64,000 nt of DNA from Kitasatospora sp. NBC_00240 (GCF_026342405.1 NZ_JAPEMU010000001.1:930001-994000); one strand, 5' to 3'; shown: positions 16,059 through 25,121, numbered from the stretch's first letter. Notes: generated by a model not told the origin, from the letters alone. A program made the numbers and translations.

Positions 16059-17689
16059 GGCTCTGTCCCGTAATCGGTGGTAACCAACGGTGACGACTGT
16101 CGTTGGCATGGTGTGCGTGATGTCAACGAGCTTGTGCGTGTGGTGTTTTCTGGGCTCTCTGCGCTGGTCGTCGAGGGTGTGACGGACGAGGGCGAGGTCA
16201 TTCGGGTGTCGGCGCGGACCCGGGACGATCCGGTGCCGTGTCCCGCGTGCGGGACGCCGACAGGGCGGGTGCACGGTTTCCACGGGCGGAGGGTCTCGGA
16301 CGTGCCGGTGGACGGACGGCGGGTCGTCGTCTCGGTGAGGTTGCGGCGCTTGGTCTGCCCGGTGCTCGGCTGCCGGCGGCAGACGTTCCGTGAGCAGGTT
16401 CCCGGCGTCGTGGAGCGCTACCAGCGGCGGACTGGTCGCCTGGCTGATCAACTCGCTTCCGTGGTGAAGGAGTTAGCGGGCCGGGCGGGCGCCCGCCTCT
16501 CCCGTGTACTGGCCTGCGCGGTCTCCCGCTCGACCGCCCTGCGCATGCTCATGTGCCGGGCGGTGCCGCTGCTGCGCGTCCCGCGTGTGCTCGGTATCGA
16601 CGACTTCGCCCTCAAGCGCCGGTCCCGCTACGCGACCGTGATCATCGACGCCGAGACCGGCGAGCGGATCGACGTCCTGCCCGACCGCACCACCCGGACC
16701 CTGGTGGCGTGGCTGCGTGCGCATCCCGGAGCCGAGTACGTCTGCCGCGACGGCTCCGCCTCCTACGGCGAGGCGATCCGCCAGGCCCTGCCCGACGCGG
16801 TGCAGGTCAGCGACAGGTGGCACCTCTGGTCCAACCTGTGCGGCAAGGTCCTGGCCGAGGTCCGCTCCCACGCCGTCTGCTGGGCCAGCACCGTGAACCC
16901 CGCACGTCCCGGGGGCGTCCGCGAGCAGACCACCCGCGAGCGTTGGCAGCAGGTCCACACCCTGCTCGGCCAGGGCGTCGGCCTGCTCGAATGCGCCCGC
17001 CGCCTCGACGTCGCCCTGAACACCGTCAAACGGTACGCCCGCATGAAGGAGCCCACCGCAGAGCGCCGCGCACCCCGCTACAAGCCCACCCTCGTCGACC
17101 CCTACCGCGACCACCTGCGTCGGCGCCGAAGCGAGGACCCCGCGGTGCCCGTCACCCACCTCCTGCGCGAGATCAAGGAGCTGGGCTACACCGGCAGCGC
17201 GAACCTCCTAATCCGCTACCTCACCCAGGGCCGCGCCGAGGGCGACAGGCCGGTCACCACCCCGCAGCGTTTCGCCCGCCTCCTGCTCACCCGCCCGGAG
17301 AACCTGCGCGACAAGGACGCCGTACTGCTGCGGGAACTCACCGAAGCCTGCCCGGAGATGAACGAACTCGCCCGTCTGACCGGAGAGTTCGCAAAGCTGC
17401 TGACCCCGGCCGAAGGCAATGACGCCAAGCTCACCGACTGGATCACCATCGTGCGCGCCACCGACCTGCCCCACCTGCACAGCTTCTGCAACGGCCTCGA
17501 ACTCGACCGGGCCGCCGTCGACGCCGGCCTCACCCTCCCGTACCACAACGGCCGCACCGAGGGCGTCAACACCCGAACCAAGCGGATCATGAGGCAGATG
17601 CACGGCCGGGCCGGGTTCCCCCTCCTCCGCCACCGCATCCTCCTCCAGTGACCACTACACAGCGCTACCACCGATTACGGGACAGAGCC
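16059..17689 (+). mobile_element. Complete ISL3-family insertion sequence
   Basis: A 1631-bp element bounded by perfect 24-bp inverted repeats at 16059-16082 and 17666-17689 (outer bases GGCTCTGTCC). It is flanked by an 8-bp direct repeat AAAAGTTC at 16051-16058 and 17690-17697. An 8-bp target duplication is standard for ISL3. One intact transposase gene fills it, so it may be active. Joining the flanks gives a continuous sequence leading into the IS1380 relic, so this element probably landed in the left end of that older one. Confidence 0.95.
16077..17651 (+). CDS. ISL3-family transposase
   Basis: Up to 524 residues. The first GTG (16077) lies inside the terminal repeat, so translation more likely begins at a later GTG such as 16113. 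An N-terminal zinc finger is visible (PCPACGTPTGRVHGFHGR, then RRLVCPVLGCRRQTF). The DDE_Tnp_ISL3 catalytic domain opens with VLGIDDFALKRRSRYATVI, continues with VSDRWHLWSNL, and ends with the catalytic Glu region HNGRTEGVNTRTKRIMRQMH. An HTH-like insert separates the second and third acidic residues. The frame is uninterrupted. Confidence 0.95.
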   Translation: MVTNGDDCRWHGVRDVNELVRVVFSGLSALVVEGVTDEGEVIRVSARTRDDPVPCPACGTPTGRVHGFHGRRVSDVPVDGRRVVVSVRLRRLVCPVLGCRRQTFREQVPGVVERYQRRTGRLADQLASVVKELAGRAGARLSRVLACAVSRSTALRMLMCRAVPLLRVPRVLGIDDFALKRRSRYATVIIDAETGERIDVLPDRTTRTLVAWLRAHPGAEYVCRDGSASYGEAIRQALPDAVQVSDRWHLWSNLCGKVLAEVRSHAVCWASTVNPARPGGVREQTTRERWQQVHTLLGQGVGLLECARRLDVALNTVKRYARMKEPTAERRAPRYKPTLVDPYRDHLRRRRSEDPAVPVTHLLREIKELGYTGSANLLIRYLTQGRAEGDRPVTTPQRFARLLLTRPENLRDKDAVLLRELTEACPEMNELARLTGEFAKLLTPAEGNDAKLTDWITIVRATDLPHLHSFCNGLELDRAAVDAGLTLPYHNGRTEGVNTRTKRIMRQMHGRAGFPLLRHRILLQ

Positions 17690-17854
17690 AAAAGTTCAAG
17701 ACCCAGGCCTGGGCGCTGAACCCCACCAGCTAACCTGCGTGTTTCATCCGGGGTCGCGTCCGGATCGTGGCCGGAAGCGCGAAAGTGCCTTCTGAGCTGG
17801 GACGATGAGACTTGTCCAAGGTCTCCGTCGTACCAGCGGGAAGGCACTTTCTGC

Positions 17855-18666
17855 GTGCACACTGCCCGGTCACGCCCCAAGCTCGTCGTCAGCGCCGACG
17901 GGCACGGGGTGGTCAGCCACGCCGGCTCGCGTCTGCTGGCGGATCTGGCCGACGCCACCTCGCCGACCAGCGCCTTCAGCGACGCTCCGCACGGGCTGCG
18001 ACCGCGCGGGACCGGGCACGACCCCGGCCGCGTCGCGGTGGACCTGGCGGTGATGCTCGCCGACGGAGGCGAGGCAATCCGGGACCTGGCCGTGCTCCGC
18101 GACCAGCGTGACGTGTTCGGCCCCGTCGCCTCCACCCCCACCGCCTGGCGCGTCCTGGCGGGCATCGACACCAACAACCTGAACGCACTGCGGGCAGCCC
18201 GGGCCGCCGCCCGCGAAGTCGCCTGGCTGCAGACCGCCGAGACCACGGACGGGATACCGCCGGCCCGCGCCGGAGGACGTCAACTGCCCGGCCTGGTACT
18301 GGACATCGACGCCACCCTGGTCACCTGCCACTCCGAGAAGGAAGAGGCGGCTGCCACCTGCAAACGCGGCTTCGGCAGCCACCCGATGCTCTGCTTCCTG
18401 GACATCACCGGCGAGGCCCTGGCCGGCATCCTGCGACCCGGCAACGCCGAAGCGAACACCGCAGCCGACCACATCACGGTCGTCGACGCGGCCCTCGCGC
18501 AGATTCCCGACGCCCACCGCCACGGCACCCCGGTCCTCTCATCCGCACCGACAGCGCGGGCAGCGCCAAGACCTTCCTCGCCCACCTACGCGCCCTCAGG
18601 CAGCGAGGCATCCAGACCACCTACTCCGTCGGACACGCCGTCACCGAAAAGATCCGCAAGGGCATC
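17855..18666 (+). pseudogene. IS1380-family transposase, frameshifted and truncated
   Basis: From GTG 17855 the protein has IS1380 features: VVSADGHGVVSHAGSRLLAD, AVMLADGGEAIRDLAVLRDQ, LVLDIDATLVTCHSEKE and GFGSHPMLCFLDITGEALAG. Near 18540 the frame changes by an indel at gtcctctcatcc. The adjacent frame then continues as IRTDSAGSAKTFLAHLRALR and TTYSVGHAVTEKIRKGIR before homology stops at about 18666. The C-terminal third is missing, so the element is dead. Its left end region (about 16041-17800) is split by the ISL3 element. Confidence 0.85.
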
Positions 18667-19422
18667 CGGGTTCAGGCTGGGCCCGGCGTTGTCCTCTACA
18701 TTGACCCGACCCTCGGTCTGGCCTGGACGTTTCCGCAGGTCAGACCACCCTTGGGAGCGAGCGGACAATCCGACAACCCCTGGTCCCTTCTGGGTTGCGG
18801 TGGTCGGTTCGGTTGGTCGGGGTTTGGCCCTGCCGGTGGCTGCTGGTCGGTGGGGGCATCCGGCAGGTGCCGGCCGCCTCGCCGGCCAGGCCGTACTGAC
18901 GGCCCTTGCCGCCGCACGCTTCGGCCCCGGCCGCTGGTGCGGTCCGGGGCGGAGGGGAGTGCAGCGTGTCAGGCGTTCTGGGGCTTGCGCCTGGCGGCCT
19001 TCGCGCCGGCTGTGGTTCGGCTCCGCCGGGGTCTGCGCCGGGCGCCGATCGCGATCTCCGCAGGTTGAGCCGAGCTCTGCTCACGTCCTTGCGGAAGCCC
19101 TTCGCACTGCTGGACGTGGGCGTCGGTGACGTTGTGGTAACGCGGCTGGCAAGTCCGTGCGGACCCGTTGACTCCCCGGTGAACCCAGGGTTTCATGTGC
19201 GTCACATCGTTGGAATTCGTTTGAATCTGTGTAAGCAGGTTTGTTTTCTGTTTGATTTGGAAGTGCAGGGCCTGTCGGTGAACCCGCCCACCGGCCTTCC
19301 GGATCCGCAGCCGACTCCACCGGCCCAGCTACGCCCGACCTTGCACGGGCAGCTTCCCCCATCCGCCGTCACCCCTGCCTGGCTCCCCCACCCGTTCGCA
19401 AGCACCACCGATCGGACCGAAC
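18667..19422. other. Decayed sequence and AT-rich leader upstream of the third GH27 gene
   Basis: A 756-bp stretch with no recognised gene. Frames run through it on both strands, including one antisense frame ending near 18969, but none shows a family motif. The segment at about 19190-19262 is much richer in A/T than its surroundings (for example gtttgttttctgtttgattt). It probably holds the promoter of the GH27-NPCBM gene, whose start is 160 bp further on. Confidence 0.4.
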
Positions 19423-21573
19423 ATGACCGACTCCCGCTCCACCGTCCGGCGGCGCTTGGCCGCCACCGCCTCCGCCGTCCTCGTGGCCGCCAGTGCGCTC
19501 GTGGCCACCACAGCCCTCCAGGTCGCGTCCGCCCCGCCCGCGGCCGCGCTCGACAACCACCTCGGGCGCACCCCTCAGATGGGGTGGAACAGCTGGAACG
19601 CCTACGGATGCGGCATCGACGAGAACAAGATCAAGGCCGCGGCCGACGCCATCGTGTCCAAGGACCTTCAGACGGCCGGCTACCAGTACGTCAACATCGA
19701 CGACTGCTGGCAGGCCGCGACCCGCGGCACCGACGGCGCCCTGCAGGCCGACCCCGTCCGTTTCCCCTCCGGCATCAAGGCACTCGCCGACTATGTGCAC
19801 GGCAAGGGCCTCAAGCTCGGCATCTACACCACCCCCGGCAGCCGCTCCTGCGCCAACATCTACAACGGCTACCCCGGTCAACTGGGCAGCCTCGGCCACG
19901 AGACCCAGGACGCGAATGCCTTCGCCTCCTGGGGCGTCGACTACCTCAAGTACGACTGGTGCAAGGCCGATGAGGACGGCGTCGACGCCGAACAGGCGTT
20001 CACCGCGATGGGCGACGCCCTCAACGCCACCGGCCGGCCGATCTTTTACAGCATCCACCGCGAACCCCAGACGCCCGTCGACCCCTGGCGGCCCACCGTC
20101 GCCAACTCCTGGCGCACCACCATGGACATCCACGACAACTGGAACAGCATGATCGGCAAGGCGAAGGCCAACCAGCCGCTCGCCGCCTTCGCCCGGCCCG
20201 GTGCCTGGAACGACCCCGACATGCTGGAGGTCGGCAACGGGGGCATGACCACCACCGAGTACCGCACCCACATGAGCCTGTGGGCCGAGATGGCCGCCCC
20301 ACTGCTCATGGGAACCGACCTCACCGATCCAACAAAAGCCACCACCGCCAACCTCGACATCCTCGGGAACACGGATGTCATCGCCGTCGACCAGGACCCG
20401 CTCGGCCGCCAGGGCACCGTCGTCTCCCGCAGCAGCGGCCTGGTCGTCATGACCAAGGCCCTCGCCGACGGCTCCCGGGCCGTCACCCTCACCAACGAGA
20501 ACACCACCGCCGCGACGATCTCCACCACCACTGACGCGATCGGCGCCGGCGGCGCCGCCACCTACCAGCTCAAGGACCTGTGGTCCAAGGCCGTCACCTC
20601 GACCACCGGCGTCATCAGTGCCGCCGTCGCGCCGCACGAAACGGTGATGTACAAGGTCACACCCGCCACCAGGGTGGCACCCCCCACCGGCCTCCACCAA
20701 CTCTCCGAACTCCCCTGGTCCTCCGCGGCCGGCGGCTGGGGCCCGGTGGAACGCAACCTCAGCAACGGCGGCCAGAGCGCCGCCGACGGCCGCACCCTGG
20801 CCATCGGCGGCACCAGCTACACCAAGGGCCTCGGCACCCACGCCGCCTCCGACATCACCTACTTCCTCGGCGGCACCTGCACCTCGCTCACCACCACCGT
20901 GGGGGTGGACGACGAGGTCGGCAACAGGGGCAAGGTGACGTTCCAGGTCCTGCGCGACGGCGTCAAGATCGCCGACAGCGGCACCCTCACCGGCACCGAC
21001 GCACCCAAGCCCCTGCAGGCCGACCTCACCGGCGGCCAGGAGGTCACCCTGCGCGTCACCGACGGCGGTGACGGCCTCTACTACGACCACGCCGACTGGG
21101 CCGACGCCAAGATCTCCTGCCCGCCGTCATCCGGCACCCATGCCCTCTCCGACCTGACCTGGACCTCCGCCCCCACCAACGGCTACGGCCCGGTGGAGCG
21201 TGACACCAGCAACGGCGGATCGGGCGCGGGCGACGGCAAGCCGATGAAGATCGGCGGCACCGGCTACACCAAGGGCCTCGGCACCCACGCCAATTCCGAC
21301 ATCACCTACTACCTCGGCGGCACCTGCACCTCCCTGACCACCACCGTCGGCATCGACGACGAGGTCGGCAACAACGGATCCGTCGTCTTCCAGGTCCTGC
21401 GCGACGGCGTCAAGATCGCCGACAGCGGAATCCTCACCGGCACCGACGCACCCAAGGCACTGCAGGCCGACCTCACCGGCGGCCAGGAAGTCACCCTGCA
21501 CGTCACCGACAACGGCGACGGCAACTCCAACGACCACGCCGACTGGGCACAGCCCGTCATCACCTGCACCTGA
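19423..21573 (+). CDS. Secreted GH27 alpha-galactosidase with two NPCBM modules
   Basis: A 716-residue exported enzyme with a signal peptide ending near residue 43. The barrel starts with the GH27 signature GRTPQMGWNSWNAYGCGI. The nucleophile is Asp178 (DYLKYDWC) and the acid/base Asp235 (SWRTTMDIHDNW), and further core motifs are NIDDCW and AFARPGAWNDPDMLEVGN. A beta-sandwich (about 330-420) is followed by two consecutive NPCBM carbohydrate-binding modules (about 430-570 and 575-716). The modules are so alike (YTKGLGTHA, YLGGTCTSLTTTVG, FQVLRDGVKIADSG) that they must have arisen by internal duplication. It likely removes alpha-galactosyl residues from plant galactomannan or similar polymers. 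This is a classical GH27, clearly different from the duplicated pair upstream. Confidence 0.93.
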   Translation: MTDSRSTVRRRLAATASAVLVAASALVATTALQVASAPPAAALDNHLGRTPQMGWNSWNAYGCGIDENKIKAAADAIVSKDLQTAGYQYVNIDDCWQAATRGTDGALQADPVRFPSGIKALADYVHGKGLKLGIYTTPGSRSCANIYNGYPGQLGSLGHETQDANAFASWGVDYLKYDWCKADEDGVDAEQAFTAMGDALNATGRPIFYSIHREPQTPVDPWRPTVANSWRTTMDIHDNWNSMIGKAKANQPLAAFARPGAWNDPDMLEVGNGGMTTTEYRTHMSLWAEMAAPLLMGTDLTDPTKATTANLDILGNTDVIAVDQDPLGRQGTVVSRSSGLVVMTKALADGSRAVTLTNENTTAATISTTTDAIGAGGAATYQLKDLWSKAVTSTTGVISAAVAPHETVMYKVTPATRVAPPTGLHQLSELPWSSAAGGWGPVERNLSNGGQSAADGRTLAIGGTSYTKGLGTHAASDITYFLGGTCTSLTTTVGVDDEVGNRGKVTFQVLRDGVKIADSGTLTGTDAPKPLQADLTGGQEVTLRVTDGGDGLYYDHADWADAKISCPPSSGTHALSDLTWTSAPTNGYGPVERDTSNGGSGAGDGKPMKIGGTGYTKGLGTHANSDITYYLGGTCTSLTTTVGIDDEVGNNGSVVFQVLRDGVKIADSGILTGTDAPKALQADLTGGQEVTLHVTDNGDGNSNDHADWAQPVITCT

Positions 21574-21596
21574 CCCCTACCAGTGGGAGGATCGTT

Positions 21597-21629
21597 GCCG
21601 CACCGCCCACCACCCCCGGGCGGTGCGGC
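21597..21629 (+). terminator. Hairpin terminator after the GH27-NPCBM gene
   Basis: Perfect 12-bp arms GCCGCACCGCCC and GGGCGGTGCGGC with a 9-nt loop, 23 bp after the stop codon. There is no T-tract, as is common in Streptomyces. Confidence 0.7.
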
Positions 21630-22079
21630 TGCCAAGCACGCCGGCCCTTACAACCTCAGCTGATGATCGGCGTTTGGTCTTCAGTGGCTCGGCGTGGCCG
21701 TTCACTGGGGCGGTCGGGGATCTTTTCCCTGGTCACGGGTGTTCGTGGTCGGGGATGATGAACGGTGGAGCCGGGTGCCCAGTGAAGTGTCCCGCCGTAT
21801 CGCGGTGAAGAGCCGACGCCGATCGTTATCGCCAGCCCCCGGGCGTGGCTTGTGGTGGCCGTGGCCGTGGAGCGGGAGCTGAGGAGGCTCCAGAGCCTTC
21901 TATGGAGTGCTCTGTCTCTCGGAGCCCTGCGAACCGAAGACCCGGGCCACACAGCGATCGAGAAGATCACCGAAGGCTTGGGCTGAACCAACGTCAGGGG
22001 CCGGCAGCACCCCCGCGTTGTCGATGGCCGCCATGAGGTCGATGTCGGCCCAACCGCCACGGAAACGGTCAGTAGGAGG
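21630..22079. other. Spacer without a recognised gene
   Basis: About 450 bp. Short frames on both strands lack ribosome-binding sites and motifs. At 22080-22132 a 53-bp piece repeats part of the neighbouring HNH relic (22231-22285) with several mismatches (PYRFTHIADRTAVKTRW against GYRCTYLADRTAVKTRW on the minus strand), so this is a graveyard of that gene family. Confidence 0.45.
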
Positions 22080-22139
22080 CCCAGCGCGTCTTGACGGCGG
22101 TCCGGTCCGCGATGTGGGTGAAGCGGTACGGCGCGGCGG

Positions 22140-22412
22140 TCAGCGGGCGAGGGTGACGGAGAGCGGCTCGTCCGTGCAGTCTGCGGCGAGCCGGTGCAGG
22201 GCGTCGGCTTCACGCTGGTCGACGGTCAGGCCCCAGCGGGTCTTCACCGCGGTCCGGTCCGCGAGGTAGGTGCAGCGGTACCCGGTGTTGGTCGGCAGCC
22301 AGTCGGCGGGGGCCTTGTCGGCCTTGCTGCGGTTGGACTTCGCGGTGACGGCGATCAGCGCGCGCGGCTCGTCGAGGTCGTTGGCGTAGGCCTACCGCTC
22401 GGACGCACTCCA
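22140..22412 (-). pseudogene. DUF1524/GmrSD-type HNH endonuclease, C-terminal relic
   Basis: The minus strand encodes AYANDLDEPRALIAVTAKSN, RSKADKAPADWLPTN, YRCTYLADRTAVKTRWGLTV and the stop at 22140-22142. This is the C-terminal half of secreted actinobacterial HNH proteins of the DUF1524 family. Directly upstream, in frame, the conserved WSASER is followed by a TAG at 22392-22394 where relatives have a sense codon, and nothing recognisable precedes it. The catalytic DHxVPL region is missing. It is a truncated, stop-containing pseudogene. Confidence 0.75.
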
Positions 22413-22629
22413 GTTCGAGGCCCCGACTGGCGGGGAACGTCTTTCCAGGCACGCGATATTCGGAGGGCGTCGGCGTCAGCGAACCGCACGGTGAGTGCGC
22501 CAAGAGAAGCGTGCGGTCCGAGGACCATGCGGGGTGGGAGCGGGACTGCGCGATCCGGTATCTCCTGGTACGGGAGGACATCGATGGTGAGGAGGAACGG
22601 CGGGCCGCTCCCCCGATCAGGCGCGCCGG

Positions 22630-22803
22630 TCAGATCTCGTCCCAGGGCGCCTCGCGGTGCAGCCGCCGGGCGGTCGCCAGCAGCGGCGCGTCCAACGGCA
22701 GGCCGACGGTGTCGATCCGGCCGGCCACCGCGAAACCGCGCGAGTCGGTGAGGAAGGCGCCGTCGAAGGACGCCACGTCGCTGAGGAAGACCGGCCGGAA
22801 CCG
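22630..22803 (-). pseudogene. Class IV aminotransferase (aminodeoxychorismate-lyase-like) C-terminal fragment
   Basis: On the minus strand the last 57 codons before the stop at 22630 read FRPVFLSDVASFDGAFLTDS, RGFAVAGRIDTVGLPLDAPL and ATARRLHREAPWDEI. The FLTxSRG-x-xxVGRID block is characteristic of the C-terminus of fold-type IV PLP enzymes. The rest of the gene, including the lysine, is absent; the frame upstream is only antisense to the serine hydrolase. A further coding-like stretch lies in another frame at about 22434-22600 and was not identified. Confidence 0.5.
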
Positions 22804-22974
22804 GCCGCGGAGAACCCCTGCCCCGAACGCCTCCGCGTGCCACGGCTGCTGCCCGACACCGGGTGGCTCCGAACGAGTGGACTCGCCGGACAGCGGACCG
22901 GGCAGGGGGCCTCCGCCCGGGGCCGGATGGTGACGTTGCCATCCGAGTCCCCCACCTGAAAGAAGCGCCCCGAC

Positions 22975-24174
22975 GTGAGACGTACCCCTTCCCGCCGTGT
23001 GCTCGCCGCGGCACTGCTCGTCGCGACCGCGCTGGCACCAGTGGCAGCGACCCCCGCCACGGCCGTCCGCACCGTCGCGGCCGACCGGTACACGAAGGAC
23101 GACTGCCCTCCGTACGGGCTGGGCCCCGAGCTGACCGCCCGGCTGGACCAGGCCATCGAGGACGTCCGCCGGCAGGCCGGCATCCCCGGCGTGATCGCCG
23201 GACTCTGGCTGCCCGGCAGGGGGAGCTACGTCCGCGCCACCGGTGTCGCCGACACCGCCACCGGCGAGCCGATGACCACCGATCTCTTCATGCGGATCGG
23301 CAGCGAGACCAAGACCTTCACGGTCACCGCACTGCTCGAACTCGTCGACGACCACCGGATCGGGCTGGACGACCCGATCTCCGACTACGTCGACGGCGTG
23401 CCCGGCGGGGAGGGAATCACGCTGCGTCAGCTCGCCGAGATGCGCAGCGGCCTCTTCCCCTACACGTCCGACCCGGACTTCATCCAGGCGCTGGAGGGCG
23501 ATCCGAATCGTACCTTCACCCCGCAGGAACTGCTCGCGTACGGTTTCCGGCACGACAACACCTCCGCGCCGGGCGAGGTGTTCCAGTACTCCAACTCCAA
23601 CCTCGTCCTGCTCGGCCTGATGGTCGAGAAGGTCAGCGGCCTGCGCCTGGCCGACTTCGTCCGCCGGCAGGTGCTCCGCCCGGCCCACCTGCGCCACACG
23701 CTGTTCCCCAGGGGCACGGAGTTCCCGAATCCTCACGCTCACGGCTACAGCGACGAGACGCCGAGCGGCGAGATCACCGACGCGACGGACTGGAACCCCA
23801 GTTGGGCCTGGGCGGCCGGAGCGATGATCTCGGACCTGCCCGACCTGCGCCGCTGGGCCGAGATCGTCGCCACCGGAACGCTGCTCAGCCCGGAGACCCA
23901 GGCGGAGCGGCTCAAGACCCTGCCGACCGGGTTCCCGGGCACGAGCTACGGCCTCGGGATCTTCGAGACCGGCGGATGGATCGGACACAACGGCTCGCTG
24001 CCGGGCTACGAGAGCGTGACCGTCCATCTGCCCGCGCAGAAGGCCACCCTGGTGCTCCTGATCAACACGGACGTCCGGGCCCAGGGACAGGAGCCGAGCA
24101 CGCTGCTCGCCCGGGCGATCACCGAGATCGTCACCCCGGACAACGTCTACGACCGCCCCATCCCGCCGCGTTAG
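22975..24174 (+). CDS. Secreted serine hydrolase of the beta-lactamase/DD-carboxypeptidase class
   Basis: A 399-residue protein starting at GTG 22975 with GAAAGAAG upstream. A signal peptide covers about residues 1-30. The three active-site motifs of the penicillin-recognising fold are present: SxxK as Ser110-Glu-Thr-Lys113, YxN as Tyr205-Ser-Asn207, and HxG as His338-Asn-Gly340 (GWIGHNGSLPGYES). This pattern (class C/EstB-like) is shared by D-Ala-D-Ala carboxypeptidases, D-aminopeptidases and esterases, so the true substrate (cell-wall peptide, drug or ester) is open. It stands alone between relics, with a strong hairpin 100 bp downstream. Confidence 0.9.
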   Translation: MRRTPSRRVLAAALLVATALAPVAATPATAVRTVAADRYTKDDCPPYGLGPELTARLDQAIEDVRRQAGIPGVIAGLWLPGRGSYVRATGVADTATGEPMTTDLFMRIGSETKTFTVTALLELVDDHRIGLDDPISDYVDGVPGGEGITLRQLAEMRSGLFPYTSDPDFIQALEGDPNRTFTPQELLAYGFRHDNTSAPGEVFQYSNSNLVLLGLMVEKVSGLRLADFVRRQVLRPAHLRHTLFPRGTEFPNPHAHGYSDETPSGEITDATDWNPSWAWAAGAMISDLPDLRRWAEIVATGTLLSPETQAERLKTLPTGFPGTSYGLGIFETGGWIGHNGSLPGYESVTVHLPAQKATLVLLINTDVRAQGQEPSTLLARAITEIVTPDNVYDRPIPPR

Positions 24175-24273
24175 CACCGCCCTCGGCCCGGTGGCGGGCC
24201 CCGGACCGGCCGGCGGTGCGGCGGGCCGGCGGGCGTGAGTGCCTGATCGTTTCAGCATGAGGACGGTGAGTCC

Positions 24274-24300
24274 GGGGCGCGCGGCCCGGCCGCGCGCCCC
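24274..24300. terminator. GC-only hairpin after the serine hydrolase gene
   Basis: Perfect 13-bp arms GGGGCGCGCGGCC and GGCCGCGCGCCCC around a single C. It is a very stable stem and lacks a T-tract. Confidence 0.65.
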
Positions 24301-24357
24301 CGCGGCTGCTGGGGAAATCACTGTCCGGATACCGGAACACAGTGACAGATAGTCCCT

Positions 24358-24455
24358 GTGACCACGCCACTTGAGTTCGCCGGCCTGCTACGACTGATCG
24401 ACGAACGGTCGTCCGCCTTCCGCGCCGCGGTCGCCTCCGCGCCCAGCCTCGACGT
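24358..24455 (+). pseudogene. N-terminal fragment of a maleylpyruvate-isomerase-like (MDMPI) protein
   Basis: From GTG 24358 the translation reads VTTPLEFAGLLRLIDERSSA and FRAAVASAPSLDV, the standard N-terminus of MDMPI/DinB-like proteins (TPxEYAxLLxLIxxRSxAFRxAVxxAP). The expected PTCPxW motif does not follow. Homology stops at about 24455 and the DJ-1 gene begins 20 bp later. It is a deletion relic, possibly providing the upstream DNA of the next gene. Confidence 0.65.
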
Positions 24456-24476
24456 CTACTGGCTACGATGCGCCAC

Positions 24477-25097
24477 ATGGACATCGTGATCCCGCTCTTC
24501 GACCGCTTCGAGCCGCTCGACGCGATCGGACCGTACGAGATCCTGGCTCATGTGCCCGGCGCCACCGTGCGCTTCGTCACCCCTGAGCCCGGTCTGGTGC
24601 AGGACGTGCTGGGCGCACTGCCGGTGCACGTCCCGACCAGGTACTCCGAGGTGGAACACTGCGACGTCCTGCTGATCCCCGGGGGGAGGGGCGCCCGGAC
24701 CGTGGCAGGCGACCCCGACTTCCTCGACTGGGTGCGCCGCGTCCACGCCGGTACCCGCTTCACCACCTCGGTCTGCACCGGCGCCCTGGTGCTCGGGGCG
24801 GCCGGTCTGCTGAACGGTCTGAGCGCCACCACCCACTGGGGCGCGGTCGCCGAACTGGAGGCGTACGGCGCCGTCTACACCCCCGAACGGGTCGTCCGCC
24901 GGGACCGGATCATCACCTCGGCCGGGGTGTCCTCGGGTATCGACATGGCGATCCGGCTGGCCGGCCTGCTCAGCGACGAGACCACCGCCCGGGCGATCCA
25001 GCTCTACACCGAGTACGACCCGCAGCCCCCGTTCGACACCGGCTCGGTGGCCAAGGCCCCGGCCGAGGTGGTCGAACGGGCTCGCACCCTGGGGTAG
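24477..25097 (+). CDS. DJ-1/PfpI family protein, isonitrile-hydratase-like
   Basis: A 206-residue cytoplasmic protein. I prefer ATG 24477 (MDIVIPLFDRFEPLDAIGP) over ATG 24468. Relatives begin this way, no Shine-Dalgarno is present, and a TACGAT element ends 7 bp upstream, the arrangement of leaderless actinobacterial mRNAs. The nucleophile elbow is TTSVCTGALVLGAAGLL (Cys near residue 98), followed by the family's TTHWGAVAEL and a C-terminal SSGIDMAIRLAGLL. DJ-1 relatives include isonitrile hydratase and glutamine-amidotransferase-like stress proteins. The precise reaction is uncertain. Confidence 0.85.
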   Translation: MDIVIPLFDRFEPLDAIGPYEILAHVPGATVRFVTPEPGLVQDVLGALPVHVPTRYSEVEHCDVLLIPGGRGARTVAGDPDFLDWVRRVHAGTRFTTSVCTGALVLGAAGLLNGLSATTHWGAVAELEAYGAVYTPERVVRRDRIITSAGVSSGIDMAIRLAGLLSDETTARAIQLYTEYDPQPPFDTGSVAKAPAEVVERARTLG

Positions 25098-25121
25098 GGC
25101 CTGCTGCGGCTGGTGTGGGGT

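Noticed and set aside
16473..17159. Minus-strand frame inside the ISL3 transposase
   Set aside because: Antisense shadow without motifs; the plus-strand DDE transposase accounts for the region.
19369..21090. Minus-strand frame of about 570 codons opposite the GH27-NPCBM gene
   Set aside because: Its Gly/Val-rich translation is a mirror of the real gene; no homology.
24468..25097. Start of the DJ-1 gene at ATG 24468
   Set aside because: Adds only MRH before the conserved MDIVIPL start and overlaps the TACGAT element; 24477 fits the family better.
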